Source: Neocallimastix lanati (nom. inval.) (Eukaryota > Neocallimastigomycota > Neocallimastigomycetes > Neocallimastigales > Neocallimastigaceae). Taken from it: a stretch of DNA of 64,000 bases. The stretch lies in contig JACVTC010000084.1 of the NCBI GenBank assembly GCA_016946835.1, forward strand, positions 695,001 through 759,000. The letters are read 5' to 3'. Made by a program: the position numbers and the translations under genes. A model generated the notes under the pieces. The model saw nothing but the letters and a program-made list of their open reading frames with translations, did not search any database and was not told the DNA's origin. Position 1 is the stretch's first letter. Each line of letters starts with the position of its first letter. Shown one piece after another: positions 1 through 17,670 of this stretch.

Positions 1-2789
1 GTAGTAGTTTTATGTGTTTTAGTTTTTATTACAGTTGTTGTGGTAGTAGTCGTAGTGGTAGTAGTGGTTGGATTAACAGCAAAATCAGGGATACATTGAT
101 GATAGTTTGGATTCTTTTTTAAGCAAGCATATCCTGGTTCACAACAGGTAGGAGCATCTGGATGTTCAAGTCCACCACAAGTTTCATAAGCTTTAGCACA
201 TTTAACAGCTGGAGTGGCATTTGCATTAGCATTAGCTGTAGTAGTAGTAGTGGTAGTAGTAGTAGTGGTTGTAGTAGCAATAGGTACAGTAATGGTAGTG
301 GTAGTGGTAGTGGTAGTACTTTCAAGAAGATAATTTGGAATACATTGATGATAATTATCATGTTGTTTAATACATGTGGCACCTGATTCACAACATTTTG
401 GGGCATCAGGGAACAATAAACCACCACACATTTCAAATGATTTTCCACATTGAACGGTTGGTTCAGCACTTTGAGTTGTAGTAGTCGTAGTAGATGTAGT
501 TGAAGATGCAGTAGTAGTAGTAGTAGTAGTAGTAGTTGTAGTAGTAGTAGTAGTAGTAGTGGTAGTAGTAGTAGTAGTGGTGGTGGTGGTAGAACTTTCA
601 GGTTGTTGTTTACAAGTATATGGAATGGAACACCATTCTCCATTTTCAATACCCCAATCTTCAGTATCGGTGTAGAAAACGTCACATTTTTTACAACATG
701 GATATTCCCCACCACTTGGACAGAGTTGAAGATCGGTAATACCACACCATTCCTCATTTTCAATACCATACCAGTTATTTGCTGTCTTAGAGAAGTAGTT
801 TGGCTCCGTAGTTCTTAATTTACAACATTCATAACCAAGTTTCTTGGACCAACAGGCATCATCAACGTTTTTTTCGAAGAAACACCACTCTCCATTTTCG
901 ACACCCCATTGACCAACCTTATCTGTAGTTATAACGGCGGTAGTGAAAAGACAACAAGTATAACCTGTACCATGGCATCCACCATTCTTTTCTTCGTAGA
1001 GTTGACTTTTAACTTCATAGTCCGGTTCTCCCAAATATTCCGAAGCATAGGAACAATCCAATCGATAGTTTTCACAAACGAATTTAAATCTTTCAATCAC
1101 CCAACGTTTTAAACCAATAATACGATCCTCATTATAAGTAGAATCACTGGTGTACTTTCTGAGTTTAATATCGGTAAATTCAGAATTATTTAAGAAGTCT
1201 TCATAGGTAAAGTAATCTTCGATTTTGATATTCACTCTTTTAACTCTACCTGGAAGGTTGCCATCGGCATCAGGTGTACGATCTTTCTTAACATAAGGAT
1301 TAATGAAATTTTTTAATTGATCAATACGAGGAATCAATTTTTTTGGATTGAAGGCTTTCCTCATAATTTCATCCATATAGCCAATGAGCTCCTTGTTATC
1401 ATCATTTAATTGAAGAACTTCGAAAAGTGGATTAGTACTATCATAGATTTCTCTATTAAAAGTTCTATTGGTTTTAGAATCCTTGTAGGCTCCAAAGTCA
1501 CTATCAAAATCGTAAAGTAAAGGAATCCACATATCATTACCGGACGTGGTATCATGGAACATATAGAGACATTGGTTGTGATAGTTTGTTGTATGATCCC
1601 AAGAACCAAATAAATACTTTAAGGCTTGCCATTTCATGAAGGTTTGAACATCAAAGAATTTTTCCAATTCTTTTCTAGTTTTCGTCTTAGCTAAACGATC
1701 CTGGAATTTCTTAAATTCAGTATCGGTATCGACAAGATCTTCATTATCATTGATACAGTTGAAGAATTCATTATTACCGTAGTCTTTATCACAGGTATAA
1801 AGATGTTTTGTAGATTTTTCACCAAAGTAGAATTCAATCCATTGAGATTTGAAAGCATCTCTCATGGCGAATAAACCCATATACCTATCATTAAAGTAGA
1901 CATCAGCGAAATTAGAGGAGAGAGAAGGTAATTCCACTACATTACAAATATCATAAGCTAATTTTTCTCTAAGGAAAGAAGGATCAACGGCTTCCGAACG
2001 TAAACGAAGTTGTTTCCTTTCGAATAATTCACCCTTCTTAATCTTGATATTGTAACCTAATTTTTCGAAATTTCTAGTGTATTTACCACCCACAGAGAAT
2101 TTGATACTTGGGACTTCAGTAACATCACTTAATTTTTTTTTTTTTAGTAATTGTAAATAAATAATATATATTTATATTTAAGAAAATTAATCATTTAATT
2201 CTTTTTTTTTTATTTTTTATATATTTATTTGAGATATAATATACATATTGATAGATATATGAAATATTTATATACCAATAGATATATATATATATATATA
2301 ATTAAAAATATATGAAATTGAAAGATAATATATTTTTACTTACCCATTGATATCTAAAGTTAAGCTGACATCATCTGCTTCATAATCTGGAATTTTATAT
2401 AATCCAAAACTCGTAGACAAAATTTGCTCCAGTGTATGATTAGAGTAGTTCTTGACAATATGTTCAAATTCAGATAAAGAAATATCGGATTTATTAATAA
2501 TTTCTAAATCCGCACCATCGTTAATCGAGTCCTTATGAATATAATTTTTACTGAAGGCTCTATTTAAAATAGTATTGAAATTTATCCAATTGGCTTTATA
2601 ACAGTTTTCATTTTTATTAAGATATCTAATATTCATATCACGTTCACACTGATACTTTAAGAAGAAGTTATTGTAATCCTCCTCTTTAAGATTGACCGTA
2701 ACCTTTGGAACAACGAAATCAGTTTTTTCAAAAAGTTTTGCTCTTGTTATTCCTTCAAAAAAATTATCATGAGCTAAAACATTTCCAAT

Positions 2790-2827
<38 letters not shown>

Positions 2828-2999
2828 AATTAAAAATAATAATATAAATATGTATATATATTATAAATATTATGAATATATTAATATATTATTTCAAAAA
2901 AATTTTTTTAATGTATTTATAATAATTCTAATTAAATATTTTTAATCTTTTTAAAACCAACTTACATAATATTAATATAGTTTTTATTTTTAAATGCAT
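1..2999 (-). CDS. CotH-kinase-like protein with three fungal dockerins and CBM1-like modules (gene 1, 3' end off window)
   Basis: Three exons on the minus strand: 2966-2999, 2344-2791 and 2127-1, the last continuing past the window edge. The introns (174 and 216 bp) begin GTAAGT and end AG. Joined, the start reads as a signal peptide MHLKIKTILILFIGNVLA. Residues about 40-540 match the CotH family: an RKQLRLRS segment, SWDH with a nearby HN (about residue 336) and YDFD (about 366), which by position correspond to the kinase-like acidic and metal-binding residues. Three dockerins (CBM10-like, pattern GYxCC...GxWGxENGxWC) fill residues 545-666. A Thr-rich linker, CBM1-like modules starting near 721 and 804, and more Thr linker follow. 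Expected to be secreted and held in the cellulosome by its dockerins; protein kinase activity is not shown. At least 869 residues are visible. The first-intron acceptor sits at the end of a 31-A run. Confidence 0.9.
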
Positions 3000-4560
3000 T
3001 TTTTTTATTATAAATATATATATGTATTTTTTTTTTTTTATTTGTATTTAAATTTTATTTTATTTTATATATATATATATTTTTATTTATTTATTATTAA
3101 TTTCTTAATTTTTATTAAGTATTAATTTTTTATTTTATTTTTATTATTATTTAATTATTAATATTTTTTATTTTTTTTTGTTAATTTTTTAATTTTTAAA
3201 TAAATTATTAGTTTTTTTATTATTTTATTATATAATGTTTTTATTATTATTATTATTATTATTTATATATTTAAATATCTAGTATTATTACTATCTATAT
3301 ATATAAATATAAATAAAAAAAATATTTTTTTTTTCTATTTTTTTTTCTTTTTTTTTTAATTTTTATATTCAGTTTATAATAAATATATATTTAACATATA
3401 ATAAATATAATACTATAGTATTATTAAATAATTTATTTTATTTAAGTATATATATTTATTATAATTTTATAATTTTATATAATTTTATATATTTATTATT
3501 ATTATTGTTTTTATTATTATAAAAAAAAAAAAAAAAAAAAAGATATTTACGGAGAAATTTTGATCAATATATACTTTTTTTTTTTTTTGTTTGTAAATAT
3601 ATATATATACATATATTAATATTAAAAATTATTAGTTATTTTATTTATGAGTTTTTTTTTTTTTTTTAAAAAAAAGGAATGAATCATTTCATCATCCTTT
3701 TTAGTTCAAAATTAATTTTTTTTTTTTTTTTTAAAAAAGAAACTTTATTATTATTATTATTTATTATTTATTATTATCTTTTATTATCTATTATTATTTT
3801 ATTATTTATTATTTATTATTATTTTATTATTTAAATTAATTATTAAAAAAAAAAAAAAAAAAAAAAAAACTTTCAATGAATATTAAAATATTTTAATATA
3901 AACATAAAATAATTCATTTTCCATTATTTTATGATAACAATAATAAAAAAAAATTAAAAAAAAAAAAAATAATAAATTATATAATTTAAATTAAAAAATA
4001 AAAAAAAAAAAAAAAGAAAAAAAAAAGAAAAAAGAAAAATAAAAATGAAAAGAATAAAAATAAAATTATAAAATAAAATTATAAAATTATAATTAAAAAT
4101 AAAGTAAAATTATAAAATTCTAAAATTATATCGTTTTAATATAAAAAAAAAATGATGGTTAAATAAAAAAAAAAAAAAATGATGGTTACAACACTTTTTA
4201 TTATTAATTAAAGTTTTGTTCCTTCATATCTTTTCTTTTTTTTTATCCTTATTTAATTTATTATTTGATTATTTGAAGATGTAACCAATTTCTTTCAAAA
4301 AATAAATAATAATAACAAATTAATAAAAAAATAATAAATAATAATAAATAATAAAAAATAATAAAAATTAATTAATTATACATTCATTTACTATATTTGA
4401 TAAAAAAAAAAAAATAATTTTTTAGTTTGATAAATTTTCTACCAATAAAAATATGATCAACTATTAATTTATAATTTTTAAGATTTTAATTCAACATTAA
4501 TTGAATCTAAATTTAATTTATTTTTTTTCATTGTTAATACTAAATAATAGTAAATAATAA

Positions 4561-4699
<139 letters not shown>

Positions 4700-4790
4700 T
4701 AATAAAAGAATAATAATAAAAGAATAATAAATAAATAAATAATAATAAATAAATAAATAAATAATAATTATATTAAATAACAATAGAAAG

Positions 4791-4823
<33 letters not shown>

Positions 4824-5388
4824 TATAATAATAATTAAATAACAATAGAAAGATTGATAATCATAATAATATTTAATTTATTAATGAAAGGTTTTTTTTT
4901 TTTTTTTAAAAAAGAGGTAAAGATAAACAATAGTTATTTACATTTCAATAATTAATGAAATTAGATTAATGTAAGAAATAATTATTAATTTATTAATTAT
5001 TTTTTTTTTAATTATTAGAAAAGAAGAAGAAATAAAATAAATGTTATATATATTTTTATATTTTAAAATTCTTTTTTAATATAAATTATATAAAAAATAT
5101 ATATTAAATTGAGGAGTAAAGATAACCAAAAAAAAAAGGAAAAAGGAAAAAAAAAATAATTAATTAATTAATTAATTAAAAATAAAAGGAGATAATTGAT
5201 GGCTAAACAGATAAAAAAAAATATTTCCTATCAATTTTACTTTAACCATAAATGTAAAATTTTATTTGATTTAAATCTTAAAAAGGAGAATAAAAAAATA
5301 AAAATGAAATTAAATAAAATGAAAGTAAAAATAAAAATAAAAAATACATTAAAGATCTTTAAAAATTGTACATAATAATCTGTAATAG

Positions 5389-5419
<31 letters not shown>

Positions 5420-6029
5420 TATATAAATATAATTATATATATGTATTCATATCATATATGTAACTTTTTTTTTCTTTTTTTTCATTTATTATTTTTTATA
5501 TTTTAAAATGAAAATATTTTAATTATTTGTCAGTAATTATTATTAAATTAGATAAAATAAATGACATATTGAAATGTTACTTTACCAACTTTATTTTTTT
5601 TTTTTTTTAATAATATTTAATCTATTTCATGTATTGTTATTTTCTGGTAAATCGATAAAAAATATAAAAAATAATATAAATATTTCTAATAATATAAACT
5701 TTTAAATTAAAAAAAATTTTTTTTATACTATTATTATTTATTTATTTAATAATAGAAATAATATAGATTAAAATATATAGATAGATATATTGGTAATATT
5801 GTTATTATAATAGAAATTAAAAGATAATACAGTTAATATGAAAATTTCTATATTTATATAGATAGATATACAAAAAAAGAAAAAATAATATAAAGATTAT
5901 CATATGCAAAAAAAAAAAAAAATTATTATTATTATTTCGTATATAAAGTTTTATATAAATTTATATATATATATATATTTATTTTATTATGTTAATTTCA
6001 TTTTTTTCTTTTTAAATTTAAATATTTAA

Positions 6030-6300
6030 GCATATTATATATTTTATATTTTATATTTTATTTTTCTTTTTAAATTTAAAGCATATTTTATATTTTATAT
6101 TTTATATTTTATTTTTCTTTTTAAATTTAAATATTTAAGCATATTTTATATTATATATTTTATATTTTATATTTTATATTTTATATATTATATATTTTAT
6201 ATTTTATATTTTATATATTTTATATTTTATATTTTATATTTTATATATTTTATATTTTATATTTTATATTTTATATTATATATTATTTATATTTTATATT
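6030..6300. repeat. 7-bp ATATTTT tandem tract
   Basis: Repeated ATATTTT units. At the left end a longer segment (TTTTTCTTTTTAAATTTAAA plus AGCATAT) recurs about three times, so a larger unit was itself duplicated. Confidence 0.75.
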
Positions 6301-6857
6301 ATTATATTAATATTTATTATATATTTATTTATTATTGTATTTATATTTATATTATATATTTTTAATTTATATTAATTTTATCATGAATTAATATTCATTT
6401 AACAGTCAAAAAATATTTATTTTATTTTATTTTTTATAACTTTTTTTCCATTTTCCATTTTTTTTTTTTTTTTTAATTTAAAATTTCATTATTTAATAAA
6501 TCTAATTTTTTTTATACTTCACTGTCAATTATATATATAATAAATATAGAATTAATATAGAATTATTGATTTGATATTCAAATAAAATAGATTCATGTTA
6601 ATTTAAATTTGTGAAATATATATCATTCTTTTTATATTTTATTTTATTATATTATATTTTATTATATTTTTATTTTATTATATTATTATTATTATTATTT
6701 TTTTTTATTTTCTTTTATTTTTTATTTAAACTAATTATAAAAAGTATTATTTAATTATTATAATAATTTTTTTTTATTATTAATATGAATAATTATATAT
6801 GTATATATTTTTATTATTATTTACTTTTAATATAGATATTTACGTTATTTAATAGGT

Positions 6858-11107
<4,250 letters not shown>

Positions 11108-12722
11108 TTTCATTTTTTTTTTTTTTTTTTTATATATAAATATATATGTGATAATAATAAATTATTTTATATATGTATGTATATTTTTTTTTTTTTTTTT
11201 TGTATTAAATTTTTTTTTATGTAAATAAGAATTTTTATTTTATTAATTTTTTATTTTTTATTTTTTATTTTTGATAATTTTTAATAATTTATTTTATTAT
11301 AAATATTATAAATATTATTTTATAATTTATTTATTTTGAATAGTTTTTTTTTATATATTGATAATTTTAGTTTGTTATGTTTTTTTTTTTTTTTTTATAA
11401 ACAATTATTTCAAATAATTAAATAAATTAAATACTACAAATTTATTTATAATTCTATTTTTACTTTTTTTTTTTATTTTCCTATTTTATCACTTTTATAT
11501 TTTATATATTTTTTTTTATACTAATAGATATTATATTTAATTTTTTTTTTTACTAAATTCTATTCTATTTTCTTATTTATTTATTTATTTATTTTTTTTT
11601 TTTTTTTTGATGTTAATGATTTTAAAAATGTATATATATATGTTACACTAATATAAATATTTAATTATACTAAATATTATTCTATTTTTTTTTTTTTAAT
11701 TTTTTTTTGTTTATTTATTTAAATATAAAGTATATAAACATTCTTATAACTATTTTACAATTTTTTTCCTTTTTATTTCCTTTTTTTTTTACTATATACA
11801 AAACTATATAAATTATATTTTATCTTTTTTTTTTTTTTTTTTTATTTTTTTTTAAATTTTAATTATTATAATCAATATAATATTAAAATTTATTATATAA
11901 ATATTTTTTTTTTAAGATAATTATTAAATATATAATCAATATAATTTTTAAATTATTTTTAAATATTTATTAATAAAAAATATAATTTATAAGTTTATTA
12001 TTAAATTGTTTCTTTTTGTTGTTGTTTTTTTTGATGATGAAATTTTCGTCATTTTATATAAAAAAAAAAAAAAAAATATTTTTGTTTCAATTACTAATTA
12101 AATTAGATGAAAAAAAAAAAAAAAAAAGAAAATGTATATAAATTAGATGAAAAAAAAAAAAAAAAAGAAAATGTATAACATGAAATTTAATCCACAAAAA
12201 AAGATACAGAAAAAAGTTTAAGTTATAATGAAATAATATATTAATTAAATAAGATTTATATATTATATGTTAATACATAGTATACCAAAAAAACCAAATA
12301 TTAAAAAAAATAAATACATAAATACATAAATATATAAATAAATATTTAATAAGAAAATAAAAAAAAAAATAAAAAAAAAAAATAATAATAAATTTTTATT
12401 ATAAAGTTTAATGAACAATATTAAATTTATTCAACGAATTATTTTTAATATTATCTTGAAAACTGTCTACCACTGGAGCATTCACATTAAAAAAAATTAA
12501 AAAAAAAAAAAAATAAAAAAAAAAAAAAAATAAAAAAATAATAATAAAAAAGATATAATTTTTATTTTTATAATTATAATAAAGATTATTAATTATACTT
12601 TATTATACTTTATTATTTTTAATTATTCGTTGATTTATATAGATATAAATCACCTATAGAATTAAAATCATTTAATTAAATGTTTTAAAATTTTTTGTCT
12701 TTTAATTATTAATGGTTTCTAT

Positions 12723-12762
<40 letters not shown>

Positions 12763-14534
12763 AAAAAGAAAATAATCTCATTATTATTTTATTTAAAGAT
12801 TAAATCATTTCCAATAAAATTATTAAAATAAACCAGTATACCATTTCATTATTTCTTATAGATTTATTTGTTGTTTTCTTTCAAATTTTTATTATACAAT
12901 TAAAATTTTTATACTAAATGTTTTTTTTTCTTTTATAAAAATTTCTTTATTATATATTAATAAAAACAGATCAGATTTTATTTTATTTTATTTTATTTTA
13001 TTTTTATTTTTATTTTTTATTTTTCTTATATCTAAATAAAACATCATTAATATTTGAATAAAAATTATTATTATTAAAAGTTATATAATCCATTTTATTT
13101 ATTAAATTTATAAACCTAACTCTTTTGTTGAAACTTTTAATAATATTTTATATACATATTATTTATTATTATTATTATCATAGAAAAATAACAAGGAAGA
13201 TTGTTTAATCAAAGTTCAATACTTTTATTTTATTTTTATTTTTATTTTTTTTTTCTGTAACTGGTAGTAACCAATTAAATTTTAAATAAAAATAAATTGT
13301 TTATAATATTAATTTTTAATTATTTAAAAATTTTTTTTAAAAAAAAAATAAAATAAAATAAAATAAAACAAAAAATAAAATAAAATAATAAAAATTAACA
13401 GATATTAATTAATTAAATAATTAATTAATTAATAAAAAAAAAAAGAAAAGAATTTAAATGGATATAAATAAAATATTTTCACCAATGTAAAGAAAGTTTA
13501 ATTTATTTTTTTTTTAAAAAAAATTAATTAATTAATGAATTATTAACTTTAATAATTATAAAAATTTATATTATATAATATAATAATATGGTTCATCTTT
13601 TTTTTAAAAATAATAATATTAATAATAAAAAATTAAAAATAAAAAAGTCGATCTTGTTGAAAATAATATAAAAAGTAGAAAATTTAATATAATATATTTA
13701 GAGATTTAATTTAAATTTTAATTAAAAAATTAATTAAATGATTTAGATAGATTAAATTTAATAATTATTATAATCAACTTTAATTATAAATAAATAAATT
13801 AAAAAAATTAGTATTCAGTTAAAGTTTATTATATATTTATAAAATAATAATAATAAATATTATGATTAATCTAATATTTTTTAATTTTTAATTATAATAA
13901 TAAAATCAAAATTTTAAATGATGTTCAATAAAAAAAAAAAAAAAAAAAACTAAAATTTTATGAATATAATTTAAAAAAATTTTGGTTTTATAACTATATA
14001 AACTTTAAGAAAAAAAAAAAAAAAAAACTAAAAAACTATGGAAAATTGAATTTAACCAAATAAAAAAAAAACATAGACTTGCACATATTTAACCAAATAA
14101 AACCAGAAAAAAAAATAAAAAATAAAAATAAAATAAAAATAAAATAAAATAAAATAAAATAAATAAAAATAAAAATAAAATAAAATAAAATAAAATAAAA
14201 TAAAATAAAATAAAATAAAATAAAATAAAATAAAATAAAAATAATAATAATAAAAATAATATAATAATAATGATGATAATAATAATAATAAAAAAAAACT
14301 AAAAATTATAAATTATAGTTTTTCATTTAGATGGCTATAATTGCTAAATTAATAAAAATAAAATAGAAATAAAATAGAAATAAAATAGAAATAAAATTTG
14401 GTATTATTGTAAAAACTGTCTCAATACTTTTTTTAACTATATTATATAAATAAAAATATAGATAATATATATATCAATATTATGTATATAAAAAGTTTAT
14501 ATTCATATATATATATAAAACATTGATTGCTTTA

Positions 14535-14582
<48 letters not shown>

Positions 14583-14697
14583 TTTATTTAAATATAAAAT
14601 TTAATTAATATATATACAAAAAAAAAAGAAGTATTGTTAAATTATTTTTAAAGTTAAGCACTTTAAACATTTTAATAATATAATTTATATTTTTAAA

Positions 14698-14744
<47 letters not shown>

Positions 14745-15440
14745 TTATTTAAGCAGAATTATAATTATTACTAAAAGACTAATTATTATATATTATGGGA
14801 TATTATTATTATTTATTATCTCACAGTTAAATCCGAAATGGTGATATATTTTTATTATTTAATATATATATATAGTATAGTATATACATATATAATACTT
14901 TATAAAAATAACGATTTAATGTTTTGAAAACATTTTACAGTTGAGATATGTATAAAGATATTTTATATACAATAGTTAAAAGCAATTAATTAATGTTTTA
15001 AAGTCATTCTATCAATTAAAAATTGATATTATTCTTAAAATAAAAATTTTATCTCTTCTTTATATGTACAAGAAAATAGTATTATTAATAATTAAATATT
15101 ATATAATTTTATTTATATATAATAATAATTAATGATTTTTGTATTATTCACATATAAATTTTATTTATAACTAATGTATATATGGTTACATTTAGTTACT
15201 GTTTTATTTTAATTATTTATTTATTTATTTTTTTTTTTTTTTTAAAAAAAAAAACTTACTCTATTATAATAAAATGAATAAAATAACTTTTTCAAGGATT
15301 AAATGAGATTTTATCTGTTAGTTCATAATCATCTATTGAAGTGTATGAGAGAATGATAATCATTTTTTTATACATTAACAACAAAAAAATATTATTGGTG
15401 AAATGGTTGAAATAACAACAGCAACAACAACAACAACAAC

Positions 15441-15479
<39 letters not shown>

Positions 15480-16527
15480 CAAAGTGAAAATTTAAATCTA
15501 AATATATAAAAATAAATTAAAAAATAATAATAATAATATTGTAATAATATTGGATTTATAGAATTAAAAAAAAAAAAAAAAAAAAAAAATTAATGGGAAT
15601 CATTTTACCATATATAAAAAGGTATCCCATATTTTATCATTAAATTGGATAAAATTTTCATTATAATTATAAACAATTATTTATTATCTATTTATTTATA
15701 TCTATTTATTTATTTTTTATTTATTTATTTTTATTTATTTATTTTATTTTTTATTTATTTATTTTTTATTTATTTATATTTATTTATATTTATTTATATT
15801 TATTTACTTAAATAAAGAAGGAATATCAATCATATGATAGATGATGTAACCCTTTTATTTTATATAAGATTTTAAATTTATATAAAAAGTATTATTGTAT
15901 ATATATATTTATTGTAATTTAATAATCATTTATTATTTATCAAAATTATTTATAAATGTTTCAAAATTTTCAAAATATACATGATATATACATGATATAT
16001 ATAACAAATTTAGTATCTTTATATCTAAAATATATCAAAAATTACATCAATGTCTATTAATTTAGTTATTATGAACTCTATCTCTATGTATCCATGGAGT
16101 AATATTATGTGTGCTATATAACAATACAATAATATATTATATTATATATTATTATATTATATTATTTTATTTTATTATTTTAATATTATTTTTTTTTTTT
16201 TTATCTTTGACAGAAAAATAATTTTTAAATATTGGATTTAATAAATAATACCATTCATAAATAAAAATGAATAAATATAGTAATTGAAAGAAAAAAAAAG
16301 TAAAAAGGGAATTTTTGTTAATGTAAATACAACCAATATAAAATAAAAAAAAAATAAAATAAATAGTAGAATATGAAAAGAATTAGAGTACAGATTGAAT
16401 AAGATAAAATAAAATAAAATAAATAATTTTAATTATATTAATAGTTTTTTTTTTTTTTTTTTTAAAAATAAAAAAATATATATATATATATATATATTAA
16501 TAAATATTTAATTAATGACCTTTAAAT

Positions 16528-16560
<33 letters not shown>

Positions 16561-17670
16561 TAAATTGTAAAAATATCCTGAAATACACCTATTTTTTAAA
16601 ATATTTTCATCAATAATAAAGTCTTTTTTTTTTTTTTTATTTTTATTTTTTTATTTTTTTTTTTTTTATAATATATAAAATATATATATTATATTTTTTT
16701 TTTAAAAAAAATATTATGTGCTATTATTGTAATTATATTATGTTATTTACAATAATTCTTTTAAAAGAAAAAAAAAATTAAAAGGTTTTTTCTTTTTTTC
16801 TATTTCTAAATAATGTTTCTTTTTCTTTCTTTTCTTTTTCTTTTCTTTTTTTTTTTTTTTTTTTAATGCTTATTTATTTTGTTGGTATATATTATTTATA
16901 AATAAATATATATAATAATTTATATATTTTAAACCATTACATTGTCAATGCAATTTACTTTTATATTTTCTTTGTTTTATATAAATATATATTAGTATAC
17001 CTTAAATATTGTGTAAAATATCATTAATATTTATATAAAACGTTATATGTTATATTAGTAAATATATATATATTTAAAATTTTATAATTTTGATAAGTAT
17101 AATATGATATTTAAATATAGTATTTTTTACTTTTTTTTTTTTTTTTTTTTTTTTTAAATGTTTTATAGTTTAATAGAATATTAATTTATATATATATATT
17201 GATAATGTATAATTAATGAATGTATAATATATTTTTAATTAAAAAATATAAACTAAATAACTATTTTTTTTTTTTTTTCAGTTTTTATATATATATATAA
17301 TAACTTTTATTTTTCATTTTTAAATTTTCATTTTTTTTTTTTTTATTTTTTTCCTAATTAATTGTTTAAGATGTGTTGTATATTGTATGTATATATATAT
17401 ATATATTAATTTATAATGATTTATAAATTATATTTTCACTGATTTTATTATTATTGTTATCTTTTTTTTTTCTTTTTTTTTTCTTTTCTTCCTTTTTTTT
17501 TTTTTATTCATTTTTTATCTTTATTTGCATTTTATCTCTTTTTTTTGCATTTTATTTTATTTTACTTTTTTTTTTTTTTTTTTATTATTATCATTATTTT
17601 TGTTTTTGCATTTTATTTTATTTTATTTTATTTTATTTTTTTTTCATTGTTATTTTTATTTACTATTTTA
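11108..17670. other. AT-rich intergenic DNA between genes 2 and 3
   Basis: No gene seen on either strand. Contains T/A homopolymers of 30-45 nt (for example 12726-12759 and 14539-14581), an (AAAAT)n tract at 14111-14240, and a segment at about 16350-16430 that recurs upstream of gene 3 (about 25520-25590). Confidence 0.8.
14111..14240. repeat. (AAAAT)n pentanucleotide tract
   Basis: Roughly 130 bp of AAAAT units with a few AAAT/AAAAAT variants, running into AAT units at its right end. Confidence 0.9.

Noticed and set aside
119-769. Leu-rich minus-strand frame over the left edge
   Set aside because: Frame-shifted reading of the Thr linker of gene 1; cysteines and motifs occur only in the other frame.
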